Shown here: positions 22,617 through 34,775 of the stretch, one piece after another
Numbering within the stretch: the stretch's first letter is position 1
Layout of the letters: every line of letters starts with the position of its first letter
Source: Pelobates cultripes
Taxonomy: Eukaryota; Chordata; Amphibia; Anura; Pelobatidae
NCBI GenBank assembly: GCA_933207985.1
Contig: OW240914.1
Span: 134,089,119 to 134,153,118 of the forward strand
Reading direction: 5' to 3'
Length of the DNA stretch: 64,000 nt
The notes under the pieces: model-generated
What the model was told of the DNA's origin: nothing
What the model saw: only the letters and a program-made list of their open reading frames with translations
The model's database searches: none
Translations under genes and position numbers: made by a program

Positions 22617-24703
22617 CTGAATTTGAGAAGAAAAATATTATTTGAGTGTATGTTTCCTTTCTCACATACATTTTCCTAACATTTCCCTTACTTGTACCGC
22701 CCACTTACCCTTTTCAATTCACTTACATTATAATTTAAGTTGTTCTTGTATCTTCTTCATACTTCTTAAATTGGATTTTCTCCTTCCCTAAATTCCTTCC
22801 TCTTTACTCTAGATATGTTTTCCCCTATTGGCCTTCTCAATCTGTACACTTCTGATCCATTTCACAGCACACCAATCCCACTTCTACCTATTAAGAATTA
22901 TTTTTTTAACAGTCCAATACTTTATTTGCCCATATGTGCAAATCTACTTCAACGCCTACTACACCATGTCTACAAAACCAAAATTATTGCTTTAGCATAG
23001 CTTTGTGAAATGTAATCCTTATAACTTTGATCCTGTATATATTTAATAGCATTAGTTTTGCAAACTTTGACTACGGAGTACCCTTTGGATCTTAAATAAT
23101 GTGGTGGGACCATAATTGCTAAAATTTGAAGTTTTAAGCCCCTGGTCACTATACCATCAGGTTGATCAGGCCCAAGGTCTCAAATCAATTTGATGGAACC
23201 TCAATCCCATGGCCCCTTACAAACAGATCCTATGTTACCTCTGTTAACACTGTTAACTCCATAGCTCATTTTCCACTGTATTCAGCTCTATCCTTACTGC
23301 AAATTTTTCTTTGCTGTCATCCTCTTTTTCAATACTCTTTACATATCTCATCTATGTGTTTTCCCCCTATTAAATTTATCTCGTTCTTCTTTTGTATTAC
23401 ACACCTTTAATATCTTCTTTCCACTCACACTTTCTTCCATTACTTTCCTTGCCTTTATTTCTTCTACATTCCCACCCTCTATTTTAAAATTCTTTTTGTC
23501 TCATTTATAGGTTTTTATCTCTTTCCAGACTCCCCTTCTCTTACACTAATCTAACCTCTTACTCTCTTTTCCATAGATCTCCATACATTTTTAATACTCT
23601 CTTCCCCTTTTCTACCCTTAACCCATCCTATTACAAGTTCACACTTATTGCATTTCTCACCATACCGACTATTAGATCCCTCATTCCATTTTCATTCTAT
23701 TCTTCTATTCTACGGTTCCTTACCTCTCCCATACCTTTCTGCTTCTGTCTGCTCTGCCTTCTCCTCTTTCTGATTGCTCTCTGCCACTGCTTCTCCCCAC
23801 TTTCAGTGTTTTCTGATGTTTTTCTCCTTACATTGCTCCTCTCCATTGCTCGATACTTGTTACAACACTTACCTCTGTTTTGTTTTATTTTTTTTCTCAC
23901 TAGCTTTGCTCCACCTAAATGTACTTTTAAGAAACTATGCATTTTTCAAGTACAATTCAGGGTATTTACCTTATGGGCACTGTATACTCAGATTACACTG
24001 ACAACATTTATTGCTTTATTTCAGCCCCACATACCTAAATGAGTTATTTTGACTCGCTGTGATGTCACATATTAAACCTGTAGACTCCTTACATCATGTC
24101 AGATTACAAATGTCCACTAAAAAAACATCTTTACTGAAGGTTGCTTAGAAAACTCACTTCCTTCAAGGCCTTCTCACAGGACCAGGCAGGAAACAGTTTT
24201 ATTTACACAAACTCTTCTTGTGGCTGTACAAATGAGTAATGTCTCCCTGAGTACTAACTGGGAGCTCTTTGGAGGCCCCTGTTTGGGAATCACTGTTTTA
24301 TAATATGTATCTATTAAAACATGCACAAATGTCATGTTAACATTTTGCTTAAACTGAGTATTAAGGCTGAGTCTGACAATTCTGGGATGCCATTGAGATC
24401 CAATGATTTTTGATAAAATGTAAGGTGGACTCTGCCTACCTTAGTTTTGAAAGTAAATAAAACGATTGTGGGCCTATCAAAAAACTGCTGGTCTATCATC
24501 TATATAGTTCTTCCTATTGTAATATTTACGTTACAGCAAAAACCTGTCAGTAGGTGCTGTAAGTTTAGTTTATTTAAAGACATAAACATCAAGTGCAATA
24601 AAAACTGCAAATAAAGGTTCTCTAGATGTCCAATCATTATGGCCTTATTTCTGAGTTAACATGGAAGAAGATACTCTGTGATGTTAAAGATTTTCTGACT
24701 TAC
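22617..24703 (-). other. LZTS1-like intron between coding exons 1 and 2
   Basis: 2087 bases with GTAAGT donor (TTG|GTAAGTCAG) and CAG acceptor. The stretch 22690-24050 is strongly T/C-rich on the plus strand, that is purine-rich in the transcript. No coding exon seen. Confidence 0.85.
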
Positions 24704-25069
24704 CAATTCCAGTCGGTTGGGGAAATGGATCATGCTAGGTGGGTTACATGGCTTGCTGGTTGGGATTGGATACTCTTTGTTTGATTGGCTTTCTGGTTCT
24801 GTGTTGGTCACTCCACCATGGTATTCCTGTCTGGAACCCACATGTTGCTTTTGACTGACTTTTATGTAGAAAAAGTCTTCACTCCTGCCCATTTTGGATC
24901 CCCCACCCTTGGCATGCCCAGACTCCTGTGAGAAGCCGAATCTGAGAATCCCATCTGAGCAGCGACTCAATTTTTTCAAGTGTGGAGGTTTCCTTCCACG
25001 ATGCTGTGATCCTCGGCTCTGTTTGCTATTGAACCCATGCCCAGATAGAAGACTTCCCACACTGCCCAT
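24704..25069 (-). CDS. LZTS1: LZTS1-like, first coding exon (codons 1-122)
   Basis: The start codon lies in a strong context (AGCACCATGG) and begins MGSVGSLLSGHGFNSKQ, matching the N terminus of LZTS1, where MGS forms an N-myristoylation-type signal. The blocks HLKKLSRCSDGILRFGFSQ and MGRSEDFFYIKVSQK follow and are diagnostic of LZTS1 rather than LZTS2 or LZTS3. The exon ends FPNRLEL at donor TTG|GTAAGT, phase 0, 122 codons. The gene is likely expressed in brain and epithelia as in other vertebrates; that is inference from orthology. Confidence 0.92.
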
Positions 25070-25179
25070 GGTGCTTAAAGTATGGCCAGAAGATGTAGCC
25101 TGCCAAGTGAGGAATCGATATGGAAGTAGAAGGAGTTGGGGTCATATCCAAGGGTCCCCGACCCTCGGGGGGAAAAAAC
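25070..25179 (-). other. LZTS1: 5' UTR part of the first coding exon
   Basis: On the minus strand a pyrimidine tract and CTGTTCTCCAACAG at 25194-25180 form a plausible acceptor, which would start the exon at 25179. The next 110 bases reach the ATG. Confidence 0.5.
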
Positions 25180-27296
25180 CTGTTGGAGAACAGAAGGGGT
25201 ATTTGAGAATTAATATGTACATTTGTAAATACCATGAAGTTGTAACATTGTCCAATATTGAATAATATGATTATTTAAATATAAATATTAATGTGTGGTA
25301 TGGAGTAATCAACTGGTCAGATATAAAATTGATTTCATTGAGACATGCTATAAAGACAATAGAATATACTAAGATACTGTATATTTTGATGATGTAATAA
25401 AATATGTATATGTTGTGATATCACAATGTCTCAATCCACGATAAACTAATATGATAAAATTCTAGTACATTTATAATATAATAGGCTTCCTGTGATATAT
25501 TGTGATTCAAGAGAGGCAAATCACAATAGCAATGTTAATAATACACTTGTGAAGGGTACACTGTGTTTTATGATACACACACTACCTGTTTCCGTGGCAA
25601 CAGGCATTTTGATGCCTCCTGAATTGAACGGGACAAAAGATAATGCATAACTACAGGGGAAAGGGTTAACTGCATTATTTTGGTCATAGAGGTGAACATT
25701 TTTTATTATCTGCAGTCATTCTTTTATTTGGCCCGCTATGTCACTAACATAGGTAGTGTCTATCAGAGACATGTTTTGTGCTCCCACACACTCTTGAATG
25801 CAGTCCTAGAGGTGGCAGTGTCCCTGATTTTCTATCTGTATAGTCATAGAGGTAAGTGTCCCTCCCACGCACACTCTGTGCAGCATGAGTCAGGCTGGAG
25901 AACTGTCAGGAACAGAAACTCTTTATTAGAACCCAACACATTCTAAAAAGATAACATGGCAGAAACAGTATAGGAAACACACCTCAAAATATTTATAATA
26001 GCACCCTAATATTTGATTGTGTTCTGCATCTGAAACAATGGATAGCTTCCAACATTCCTGTGTAGATGGTATGCACTAATCATTATCTAAATCATTTCCA
26101 CCCCAAAGCACTAAATAATTAAATTGTTATTTTCAGCAATTTATACACTATCAGCCCATTACCACATCCGTAAAGAATTGAAGAATTTTATTCCACAAAC
26201 AGATTTAAGAAGGTGATAAGAGTTTTATTTGTCTCTTTATTTGACTTTTATTGTCATAAATCCATTCCTTGAGCAGCACCCTTCCTTGGTTATCCACGCC
26301 AATAGTTGAAAAAGCATAATCAATTAGTATAGCATGTGGCAATCACTGACTAACATCATGCCATTTGCCTGCTCAGAAGATTTGAAATTTATTTTCTCAT
26401 CCCTTTCCTAGAACATAATTTAATTAACCAATCCTGATTATTCAACCAAAATTTGTACATAAAGCAATTGTAAGAGATCATAAATACAACCATCCCTTAA
26501 ATTCCAATACATATTCCACTGTCACAGATCTAGGATTTAAAGTCTTTCATTAAGCTATCACTAGAGGCCCGGAGACCCTCATTCCATAGATATGGATAGA
26601 ACCATTCCATTACCTGACTGCTATAGACCTAAATGCATTCATTCCATTAACCTACTGCTAGTAATCGGGCCTCCGTTATTCCATTAACCAATTGCTGTGG
26701 GTCTAGTTACCATTATTTAAGACAGCGCTAGGCAAAATGTAGATCTTCAGTTGTTTCAGTCGCCATTATGCTTTTTAAAATGGCAATGCTTCATGGAATT
26801 TGCAATTCTACAACACTTGAGGATCTACCATATGCCCACATTGCTACAGATCCGGAGACCGTTAGTGCCAGAGGTGTACAAAACCCACTACTTTACAATA
26901 TGTTGGCCATACCTTTGGTACTCATAGGGCTAAAACATTTTATTTTTATTAGTTCAAAAGAAAGATATTCTGTTTGATATTCTTTGGTACATTGGAAAAT
27001 TGTTCTATTGACATCATACTATATAACAGAAGAGTACCATTCTATTAACCTATTACTAGAGATATGGGATACATAGTCCCATTAACCCACTGCTATATAT
27101 CTACAGACCATCATTCAATTAATCCATTCAGGCAAAGGTAAAATTAACCCATAGCTTTGCAGTCTGTTGGCTACTCTTCTAATACTCACAAGGTTAAATC
27201 ATTTGTTTTTATTAGTTCAGAAGAAAAATATTACAATAATCCACTGATAGAAGCTAAAGGAATAATGCTCAACTGACAGCAAACTATACATCAGAC

Positions 27297-27864
27297 GAAT
27301 ATATGAAGAAAAAAAATGTATACAGCTGTGTATCTATAAGGGAATTAGCAACACATAGTGAAACATGGTTACATATATATAGGGAAGCGCTCTCACAAAG
27401 GAGATTCATTTTGAAATGCTTTAGGGTCCATTCCTTGATATAAGTGAGAGGCCAGAGCCTCCTTTGCCCCTCCCTCAGCCCAACTAGGGTGAAATCTCAA
27501 GGATCCCAGTAACTATTTGAAGAGGTTAATTGTGGTCCCTGAAGAGGTCCACTAGGTGGACGAAACGCGTTGGACCCTTTTTTTTAACATTTACATTTTA
27601 TTTTATTGCTTATAAATTTGTCTACAATAAATATGTACAAATACCTACATGGATTCTTGAAATTTCACCCTGGTTGGGTGAAAGGAAGGGTGAAGGAGGC
27701 TCTGGCCCCTCACTTACATGGGGGTTGGGGCACTCTAAGGTCATCTCCTCTGTGCTTGCAACCATTATAGTGCTGCTCTATATATGTATAACAATATTTC
27801 ACGGTGTGTTGCTAATTATTTTATAGATACACATTTGCAGTGTAAATTTGGTATAAATACATTT
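27297..27864. mobile_element. 568-bp foldback element with hammerhead-like centre, probably Penelope-derived
   Basis: The left arm (about 27318-27512) and right arm (about 27646-27832) are reverse complements over nearly 190 bases; key paired words are AGGCCAGAGCCTCC with GGAGGCTCTGGCC and AATTAGCAACACA with TGTGTTGCTAATT. The 12-base word TATACATCAGAC flanks both sides (27285-27296 and 27865-27876) as a target duplication. The central spacer carries the motif at 27534-27576. No protein is encoded, so mobility would be in trans. Confidence 0.7.
27534..27576 (+). ncRNA. Hammerhead-ribozyme-like motif 2
   Basis: Stem I is GGTCC (27534-27538) with GGACC (27572-27576). The core is CTGAAGA (27539-27545). 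Stem II is a perfect six-pair hairpin GTCCAC-TAG-GTGGAC (27547-27561). GAAA lies at 27562-27565 and CGCG at 27566-27569, then TT before the predicted cleavage point. As in motif 1, one extra base (G, 27546) separates core and stem II, and stem III is only CGCG. The longer, differently spelled stem II that still pairs argues for selection on structure at the time of spread. Confidence 0.65.
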
Positions 27865-28344
27865 TATACATCAGACAAGCATCATCTCCTATTTCTAGAG
27901 ATTTTGAAAACATCATTTCAATAACCCACTGCAAGAAATCTAAGGAACTTAACTTTATTAATCCTATTTTTAATATGTTTATAAAAAAATAAACAATACG
28001 GATTTTGGATTAGCAGCATAAACAGATGTAAGAAAGGCTGAACGTGAAGGATGCATGTATCTTATGTAATAGATAGAAATCAGAAAAGCCTTGGCACAAT
28101 GCTAGATTCAAAAAAAAAAAAAAACAGCGAAGTGGGTGCACACTGAGAATATGCATTTCTTCATAGTGGTGCTACTGTCACAATGCAATGTTATACATCA
28201 GAAAAACATAATTCACTTAACTTATAGGTAGAAATCTGGAAACCATGATTCTGTTATCCCATTGCTAGAAAGCTGAAAACCATCATTCCGTTAACCCATT
28301 GCTACAAATCTGAAAACCAGCACACCATTAAACCATGGATGGCC

Positions 28345-28445
28345 AAAACATACATCCCCAGCTGACCTGCAACTCTTGTGATGATATGCCAGATGTAATG
28401 CTAACAAAGCATTATGGGAGTTGTAGTTATATGACAGCTGGGCAT
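28345..28445. repeat. MITE fragment of the foldback GGGAGTTGTAGT family
   Basis: GCATTATGGGAGTTGTAGTT and CAGCTGGGCATTTAG belong to the family also seen at 13575, 30170 and 32060. Confidence 0.5.
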
Positions 28446-28453
28446 TTAGCCTC

Positions 28454-28533
28454 TTAACCCCTTGAGGACCAAACTTCTGGAATAAAAGGGAATCATGACT
28501 TGTCACACATGTCATGTGTCCTCAAGGGGTTAA
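28454..28533. mobile_element. 80-bp MITE with TTAA target and perfect terminal inverted repeats
   Basis: TTAACCCCTTGAGGAC at the left and GTCCTCAAGGGGTTAA at the right are exact reverse complements. TTAA at both ends suggests piggyBac-type mobilisation. The interior CATGTCATGTG part also folds back. Confidence 0.8.
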
Positions 28534-30169
28534 GACCCTTGGATTATCACACTTTCAGTTCAGAAAAAGAACATTCCGTTTACCTACAAAGTTTAAAAAT
28601 CATTTAATGAACCCTTTGCTGGAGAGATGAAAAGCATCAGTTAAACACTCTTCTGCTAGCAACCAACATAAATCACACATTCTGTTTATTTTACTTTATG
28701 AAGTGATAAAGACAAACAAACCTTCACTATATCAGCATCCTCCATCATACCCTTTGATCTAGACTTCATTGGCATTTATTCTTCAATGGACATCTGGGCC
28801 ACTAAGCAGCACAGCTAAGTTTCACTGATAACACTAATCAGTAATCATATGTAGCTTGGTTGGCACCAGCAAAACATCACTCTTTGTTTTTATTAAAAAA
28901 ATTATACATACAACACGCTAACCTCTGCAGAATATCTTTCCACTTACCAATAACCTACAGTGTTTAACTTTTAGAAGCTTCTCCCTACCATTTACCTGCA
29001 GAACATCACTTTGTTAAGCCCCCTCCCAACAATTGGCAGCATTGCATCACAACACTACACCATTTCCTATCAGCAGAGCATCCTTCCATTATATTCTACC
29101 AGTCACCTATATCATAAAGCTTTCTCCTATGATCTGTATCATTACTCCTTTACATTTTCTCGTCAGAGACCACAAGTCACATATATAAAATATATTATTA
29201 TTTCATATCAATGTGCAGGGCATTACTTTCTTATGTAACACTCGGTCCTGAACCCCCCCCCCCCCCCCAAAAAAAACCTTTCAGATGCCCAGCTAATCTA
29301 ACGCACTCGAAAGAAACACAGAACATTAACTTGTACCTTACTTGAAACACACAACCCCTCCACAGTAAAATATCAGTAAAGCATGCCTCTTTTTAACCAT
29401 TTACAACCCACAGCCTCATGTTCATAATCCAGCACACCATTTATCCCCCCCCCCCTAATAAGAGACCTGCACAGCGTCACAGTTAAACCCCTCTTCTAGC
29501 AGTCTCCCACTCAAAACTGCTCTTTTCATCTATCTATTCAATTCTTGCAGTATATAGGAATCGCTTTATTAACTCCTTTTCAGGCTTAGAAAAGTACAGT
29601 AATAAAAATAGATAAATATATAAATGAAATTTAAATTAAAAAAAAAACAAAACATCTCTGATATATGACATCTTTGGTATATTATACACGGGAAAAGACT
29701 CAATTTGTCTAAATATCTCATAAATGCTTACCTCCCAGTAACCTAAATAGAACCCTGCTTGCGATATTAACTCAAGGCAAAGAAATACAGAGTATTGCTC
29801 AAACACTGCACCGGCCATAGTTTCACATGAGTATCATTTTATTAACCCTTTCACTGTCCAGACATACATTTCATTTTCCCACAGCAAACAACCTGTGGAG
29901 TTTAAATCCATTAACCAATAACCTGCCAGTGACCCACTCCCTTCCTTTCCCTGGTGCACACATCTGCACAGGATTAAATGTTAGAGACACGACATTCGCA
30001 CCTCTACCCTTTAAGACAAGATGAAGCATACTTTTTGCCTTATTATGTTCTTTTGAATTTGACTTCAGAGTGCTGCAAACCATTCAATGAATCCATGCAG
30101 TGACAATTATTTGCGAAGTATTGGTCCATGAACCTTATCAGGTTAAATCTCCTGTTCAGCACTTAGGAC

Positions 30170-30255
30170 AGTGACAGCCTGCTGGTAGCCTATCAGTTGT
30201 TGTGGGACTACAATACTTATGATACATCGCCAGCTGGATGGCTACCTATTGGCTT
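30170..30255. repeat. MITE fragment of the GTTGTGGGACTACA family
   Basis: GTTGTTGTGGGACTACAATA followed by CATCGCCAGCTGGATGGC; the same family as 13575 and 32060. Confidence 0.5.
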
Positions 30256-31202
30256 ACTCTGACTTGAAGTGAGCACCGTTCTAGCACTGATATCCTTAGT
30301 ATTTCAAATAACTAGAGTCCCTAAAGCACAGACAGCATCCCTCGGCATTAAAGACCAGTGGGGAACTGCCTGTTTTTACTACCCTTTCCTCCACCGATAG
30401 ATGTGTAGGATGGCATTTATATATATTTTTTAATGAGTCAGTTAATTAATATTGTCACATAGTTTAGTGTTTGGCGATTGATCTGTACAATATCCCTTCT
30501 ATTTCCCATGTTGAATCTGCATAGCGTTACTCCCTGACCATTCCATGTAAAACATGCAGCCCCATGATTGCAACAAATGTCAGATATCAACATAGCAATA
30601 CTCCCCCAAAATGACTCCTCTTTAAAGAGAAATCGCCCTATTCACTCATAAGAAGAAACCTATAGAAAATAGTTAATCTTAGCCATTTCTTGAGTCTTTA
30701 CAGACATTACTTCACTGTCTCTAGCCAACAAGAAACGTACACATTTAAAATAACATTAATTAGTAGTATATCCTTTCCCCTGTGGCTATGCAGGATCTTA
30801 TCTTTATTTTAACTATTCTGCTCCCAAAGACCTGCAGCGCAGACTTCGTCTTGTCCTTATATAGTAATATTCAGACTGTAACTCATACTGCAGATCATCA
30901 CTCCTTCATAATCTTCCTTATGCATCATCTTACTTAAGGATCTCCAATGTCCACTCTTGCAGAGCATTGCTTCTTCCTTCCTATATTGCATACAATATGT
31001 AATGTTTCAGTTTATCTTCAAGAATCTCTCTCATTGATATATTGCTTGCAGACTATCATGCTCCTATCCTGCAGATTATCTATACTTTCTATTGATTCTC
31101 CTCTCACCACCCAAACATTAACCTAAAAAAAGCACCCCCCTCCCCCCTTCTAAGCACAGCATCTCTGCAGGACATTGCTCTCTCGTGTCCCTCTTCACTC
31201 AC

Positions 31203-31330
31203 CAGATCCCATGTGTTTCCCGTCGGTCAGAGGCCAGACCTGTAGCTCAGAAGATTCGTTTATCCACTGACAGCAGGGTCTGGTAGCCAAATTGGCAAGC
31301 AATGAGAAGGCAGAGCCAGAGACCACATCT
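31203..31330 (-). other. LZTS1: Probable non-coding first exon of the LZTS1-like gene
   Basis: On the minus strand the text ends at a good donor (GGGATCTG|GTGAGTGAAG, exon end 31203). The composition is balanced and lacks repeat signatures, unlike its surroundings. No open frame begins here that would reach the next exon. The TSS is not fixed. Confidence 0.4.
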
Positions 31331-31360
31331 ATGCTCTGATTGGTTATAAGAAAAGGCAAC
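31280..31360 (-). promoter_or_regulatory. Putative promoter with two CCAAT boxes
   Basis: Minus-strand CCAAT words lie at 31343-31339 (AACCAATCAGAGC, a strong NF-Y type context) and 31295-31291 (GCCAATTTGGC). No TATA box is evident at a fitting distance. Confidence 0.4.
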
Positions 31361-31369
31361 ATTTACATA

Positions 31370-32290
31370 AAGCTCTGTCTGACTCCCACACACTTTGCTT
31401 CTGTTCTCCTCCTTCACCCCATTATCCGCTTATCAAACTCTCTACCTCAGCAATCACTCTATATAACCTCCCCCGCCCCCCCTTCACCCCCTTCTTCATT
31501 CAGGTACCTCCCCACAAACACTCAGTTACCAAAGCATCCTCTTTCAGGTCACTTCACCATCTTACTTTATTTTCAACCCACCCTCACTAAATAATCATTA
31601 GTTTTCTCTTCTACCCCCATTACCCTCATACACATTTGTACCCATCTTCACTTTCTTTCTATTCCTTCTTTCAAAATACTTCTCTATTGTTCCTTATTTC
31701 TCCTCTCCCACCTCCCCCCCCCCTTTTCATTCATTCCTTACTTCCATGCTCACATGGAATTCCCCTCTCACTCCACAACCCCTTACCATTTTTTATTTCT
31801 CACCCTCATAGTTCACAACCCTACCTCAGCCTCTTTTTATTATTTTCTCGATCTCCTCCTTCACTCCGCAGTCATCACTTTTCTCCCTCTTAGTTCACAA
31901 TCCTTTATTATGTACCTCAGTAGATTCATCCTTTTCTCTCAATCCCTTTTTCTGTTACCTAACCTAACTTTCACCCACCACCTTTCACACACTGAAACCC
32001 ACCCTCCTCCTACACCTTACCTCAACCTTTTTTATTTTACTGTCAATTTTATACAAACCTTTTAGATTCTTGCTGTTGTGGACTACATGTCCCATGATGC
32101 TCTGCCAGCCATGATCTCTAAGTCTCTTACAGATCTCTGTTTTACATCAAACTAAATAATTTTATTTCTTTGCTTTTTTCTTTCATTCACTCCTCATTAT
32201 TCTTCCCACACACTTCTCTCCACGCCCCCTACATACATCTCCCCTTCCTTCTCTCTTTTCATTTCACGTCTGTCTGCCCTAATTTAATCT
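31370..32290. other. Pyrimidine-rich tract upstream of the proposed promoter
   Basis: Nearly 900 bases of C/T-rich plus strand with no supportable coding frame. A MITE fragment (TTGTGGACTACATGTCCCATG) interrupts at 32060-32125. Apparent frames of 80-100 codons are low complexity. Confidence 0.7.
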
Positions 32291-33485
32291 CATAGTTTTG
32301 CATAGATTTGTTCTGTAAGGAAAATAACATTGAAACAAACTCTAGGTCTATGTGATCTTACAGCATACATGAAGACATAGGTTAAACATACTACATGGGT
32401 CACACATTGTATGCAGGTGGATTATTTAAATTACTTATCAACACGTATCACAATGAAAGATAATTATCTGGAAGTGTAGGGTCAAGTTTAGTATGACTGG
32501 TTAAGGAGTAAAGATAAAATAAGGTTAATAATATTCAAACTTGTGAAAATATTGAGCAACATACTGAATATGGAGTAATTGCCATGGTAACCAATGGGAC
32601 ATTTCTTCTCATAACTGCGCATGCTGTAATTCAAGGACACAGCAACCAGCATCATACAATTAAGACTGACATTCAGACACTGCTGTGTAGTTTAGGAATA
32701 ATGTACCTTTGCAGGCAGTTAATAATCCTTACCATCACCACTGTAAGGCAATGGTTACAGCTGGTGCAGTGGTGGCTCATCATGTTGTGGTACTCTATAG
32801 TAGCATCACCTGAAGCATAACCCACTGCAGGTGAACCTGCAAAGGCACAAGCCTAGACAGGGATAGATAGGGAGTTATGTACTAAAAGTATTGTGTCCTG
32901 AATCTAGAGTATCTCCCACTCAATGTGATAGACACCCTATTGACCCAGTATTTTCCTACCTCTGCTCTACATCTGACTTCACCTGTCACTCTTTTCCTGT
33001 TTTAGACAATCACCTTATTTCCTATAATTTTCGATATATCAACTAAACCCATTTCTCCTCCACCTCACCTCTGCAACTGTAGAAATCTGTACACTGTGGA
33101 ACCCCTCAAAATGACTCAACAGCTCCTCCCTCACACTTCTTCCATAACCTGCCCTGATAACAGCCCATTATAACAACACTCTATCCTCTGTACTAGACAC
33201 TCTTGGAAAAAAGTAGAGTACTAGAATCGTTTACAGTGATGGGTTAGTTTACTGGATAACAGTTGCAGGAAAGAATGCAGGGTGGGTAACCAACGTGTAA
33301 GGAGAGAAAGCTTTTAACAGTTTTATTGATTTGCTTACCAAAAGAAGTGCATTTTTAATGATCTTTTGAAGGAACGGAGACTGCGTGAGAGTCTAACGGC
33401 GCAACCCTACACAAGTCTTGAAGGTGGGAGTCAGAGGTGCGAGTACGAACAGAGAGCTGCTGGTAACTCCTCCTCTTCCATGCTT
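32290..33485. other. No gene seen
   Basis: AT-rich intergenic sequence without supportable features. Confidence 0.55.
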
Positions 33486-33489
33486 CTAT

Positions 33490-34042
33490 CAGTTGGAGTA
33501 TTTTAAGGCTCTTTCCTAGGTCCTTTACTCTTCTCCATTTATACCTCTTCACTGGGAAAACTTATCAACAGCAATGGCTTTAAATATCACCTTATGTGAT
33601 GACACTCAGATATACCTCTCCACCCCAGGTCTTTCTACGTCCTATCTAATATCAGTGACTGATTATCTGGCATTGCTTCTTGGATGGCTTCCCGCCACCT
33701 AAAGATCAATATGTCCCCGACTGGGCGTCTTCTAATTCCCCCCTCTAGCTCTACTACAATTTCTGACTTTTCTACCTCTGTTGACGATATCACCATTTCC
33801 CCATAACCCCAAGTCTGCTGCCTTGGAATTACACTACATTCCAATCTTTCCTTCACCCCCCACATCCAATTTGTTTGTTCATCCTGCTGCAACCACCTAC
33901 GCAATATTTACAAAATATTTCCTTTTCTCAGGGCTAATACCAGTAAGCAACTCATCCACTCCCTTGTTATTTCTTATCTCAACCACTGCAATAAACTACT
34001 AACTGGCCTTTCTCTCTCTTGACTCTCCCTTCTTCAGTCCAT
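33490..34042 (+). pseudogene. L2-like LINE reverse transcriptase fragment, left half
   Basis: With frameshifts the plus strand reads [18 protein letters not shown], then the region of the catalytic box (DDTQIYLS at about 33599-33622, preceding Y-A lost to deletions), then SGIASWMASRHLKINM and ISTTAINY-like text corresponding to the YLNHCN motif of L2-type LINEs. The motif GVPQGS has become GVF-stop-GS at its start. Homology stops at 34042, exactly where an LTR begins, and resumes near 37015. Confidence 0.65.
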
Positions 34043-34775
34043 TGTGGCGGTATACCCTCTTGAAGATGGGTTATTACCGCCTAGGTCGCCCGTTCCAGTT
34101 GTGATTAGCTCCAGAGTGATTATAGCCATTTGCCAGTAATTATAGTTGCGTGCTGAAGGGTAACCGCGGTACCACCCAAACACTAGTTGAGACTTAGTAA
34201 AGGGTGAAGAACTGTTTTATTCCGGCCTGATGGCCCACTTATATACAATTTCTGTGTACAGTAAACACGCCCAAAAATATACCCACAATATGCCCTCAAA
34301 GTACAGTGTCAGCATGACTCAGTATAAAATCATATAAACATCAAAAATATACATAAAACATATCCAACGTGCCGTGCCCTATATCTCCCGAAAGGGCTTT
34401 TTGGAGCGCCCACTGTGTCCAAAAAGCTCCTGGATCAGAGCTGGCTAGTCCGAATTACATGGAGGGTCTAGTTTCAGCAGTACGCAGCTAGCGCCCGATC
34501 CGGCACAGAGTTCCAATGTCCTGGGTGGATCTCCTCAGTCATTAGTGCTTTTGAATAATATGGGGAGCTCCCCCACAAGCTCGATGTCCTTAGATGCCTC
34601 TCAGCTTCCAGCAGAGGCCAGTCAAATAGCGCCCTGATCCATGCTCTAGTTAAAGTTTTACAGACTTGTGGTGTTCACTCAAGCTGAATAGGGGTTCCAG
34701 ACTAGTTGATGGTAGCTCCTGGTCACACCCCTTTTTCTTGATTGGTTAAAACCCTCTTTTGAGGGGTCTGTCACA
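34043..34775 (-). repeat. 3' LTR of the Gypsy element
   Basis: 733 bases; on the minus strand it starts TGTGACAGACC and ends TATACCGCCACA, so the termini are TGTG...CACA. A polypurine tract lies just before its start. It includes CCAATC near the start (minus strand) and TTATACTGAG-type AT-rich boxes inside. Confidence 0.7.

Larger units (their letters stand above)
26520..28700. repeat. Decayed 37-bp tandem repeat dispersed through the intron
   Basis: The period is exact at 28204, 28241, 28278 and 28315, each unit close to AACCATCATTCCGTTAACCC followed by ATTGCTAGAAATCTGAA. Diverged copies of CATTAACCCATTGCTAGAAA-like text recur at about 26610, 26650, 26690, 27050, 27090, 27240, 27910 and 28600. 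An old satellite that has drifted and been cut by insertions explains this best. Confidence 0.6.
25180..31202 (-). other. Proposed long 5' intron of the LZTS1-like gene
   Basis: Bounded by the acceptor at 25180 and a donor (CTG|GTGAG) at 31202. It contains a decayed 37-bp repeat, a foldback element with a hammerhead-like centre, several short MITEs, and homopolymer runs (poly-C then poly-A at 29254-29278; poly-C near 29446). No coding exon is seen in it. Other stretches (25200-26500, 28550-31190) are plain AT-rich sequence. Confidence 0.45.
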
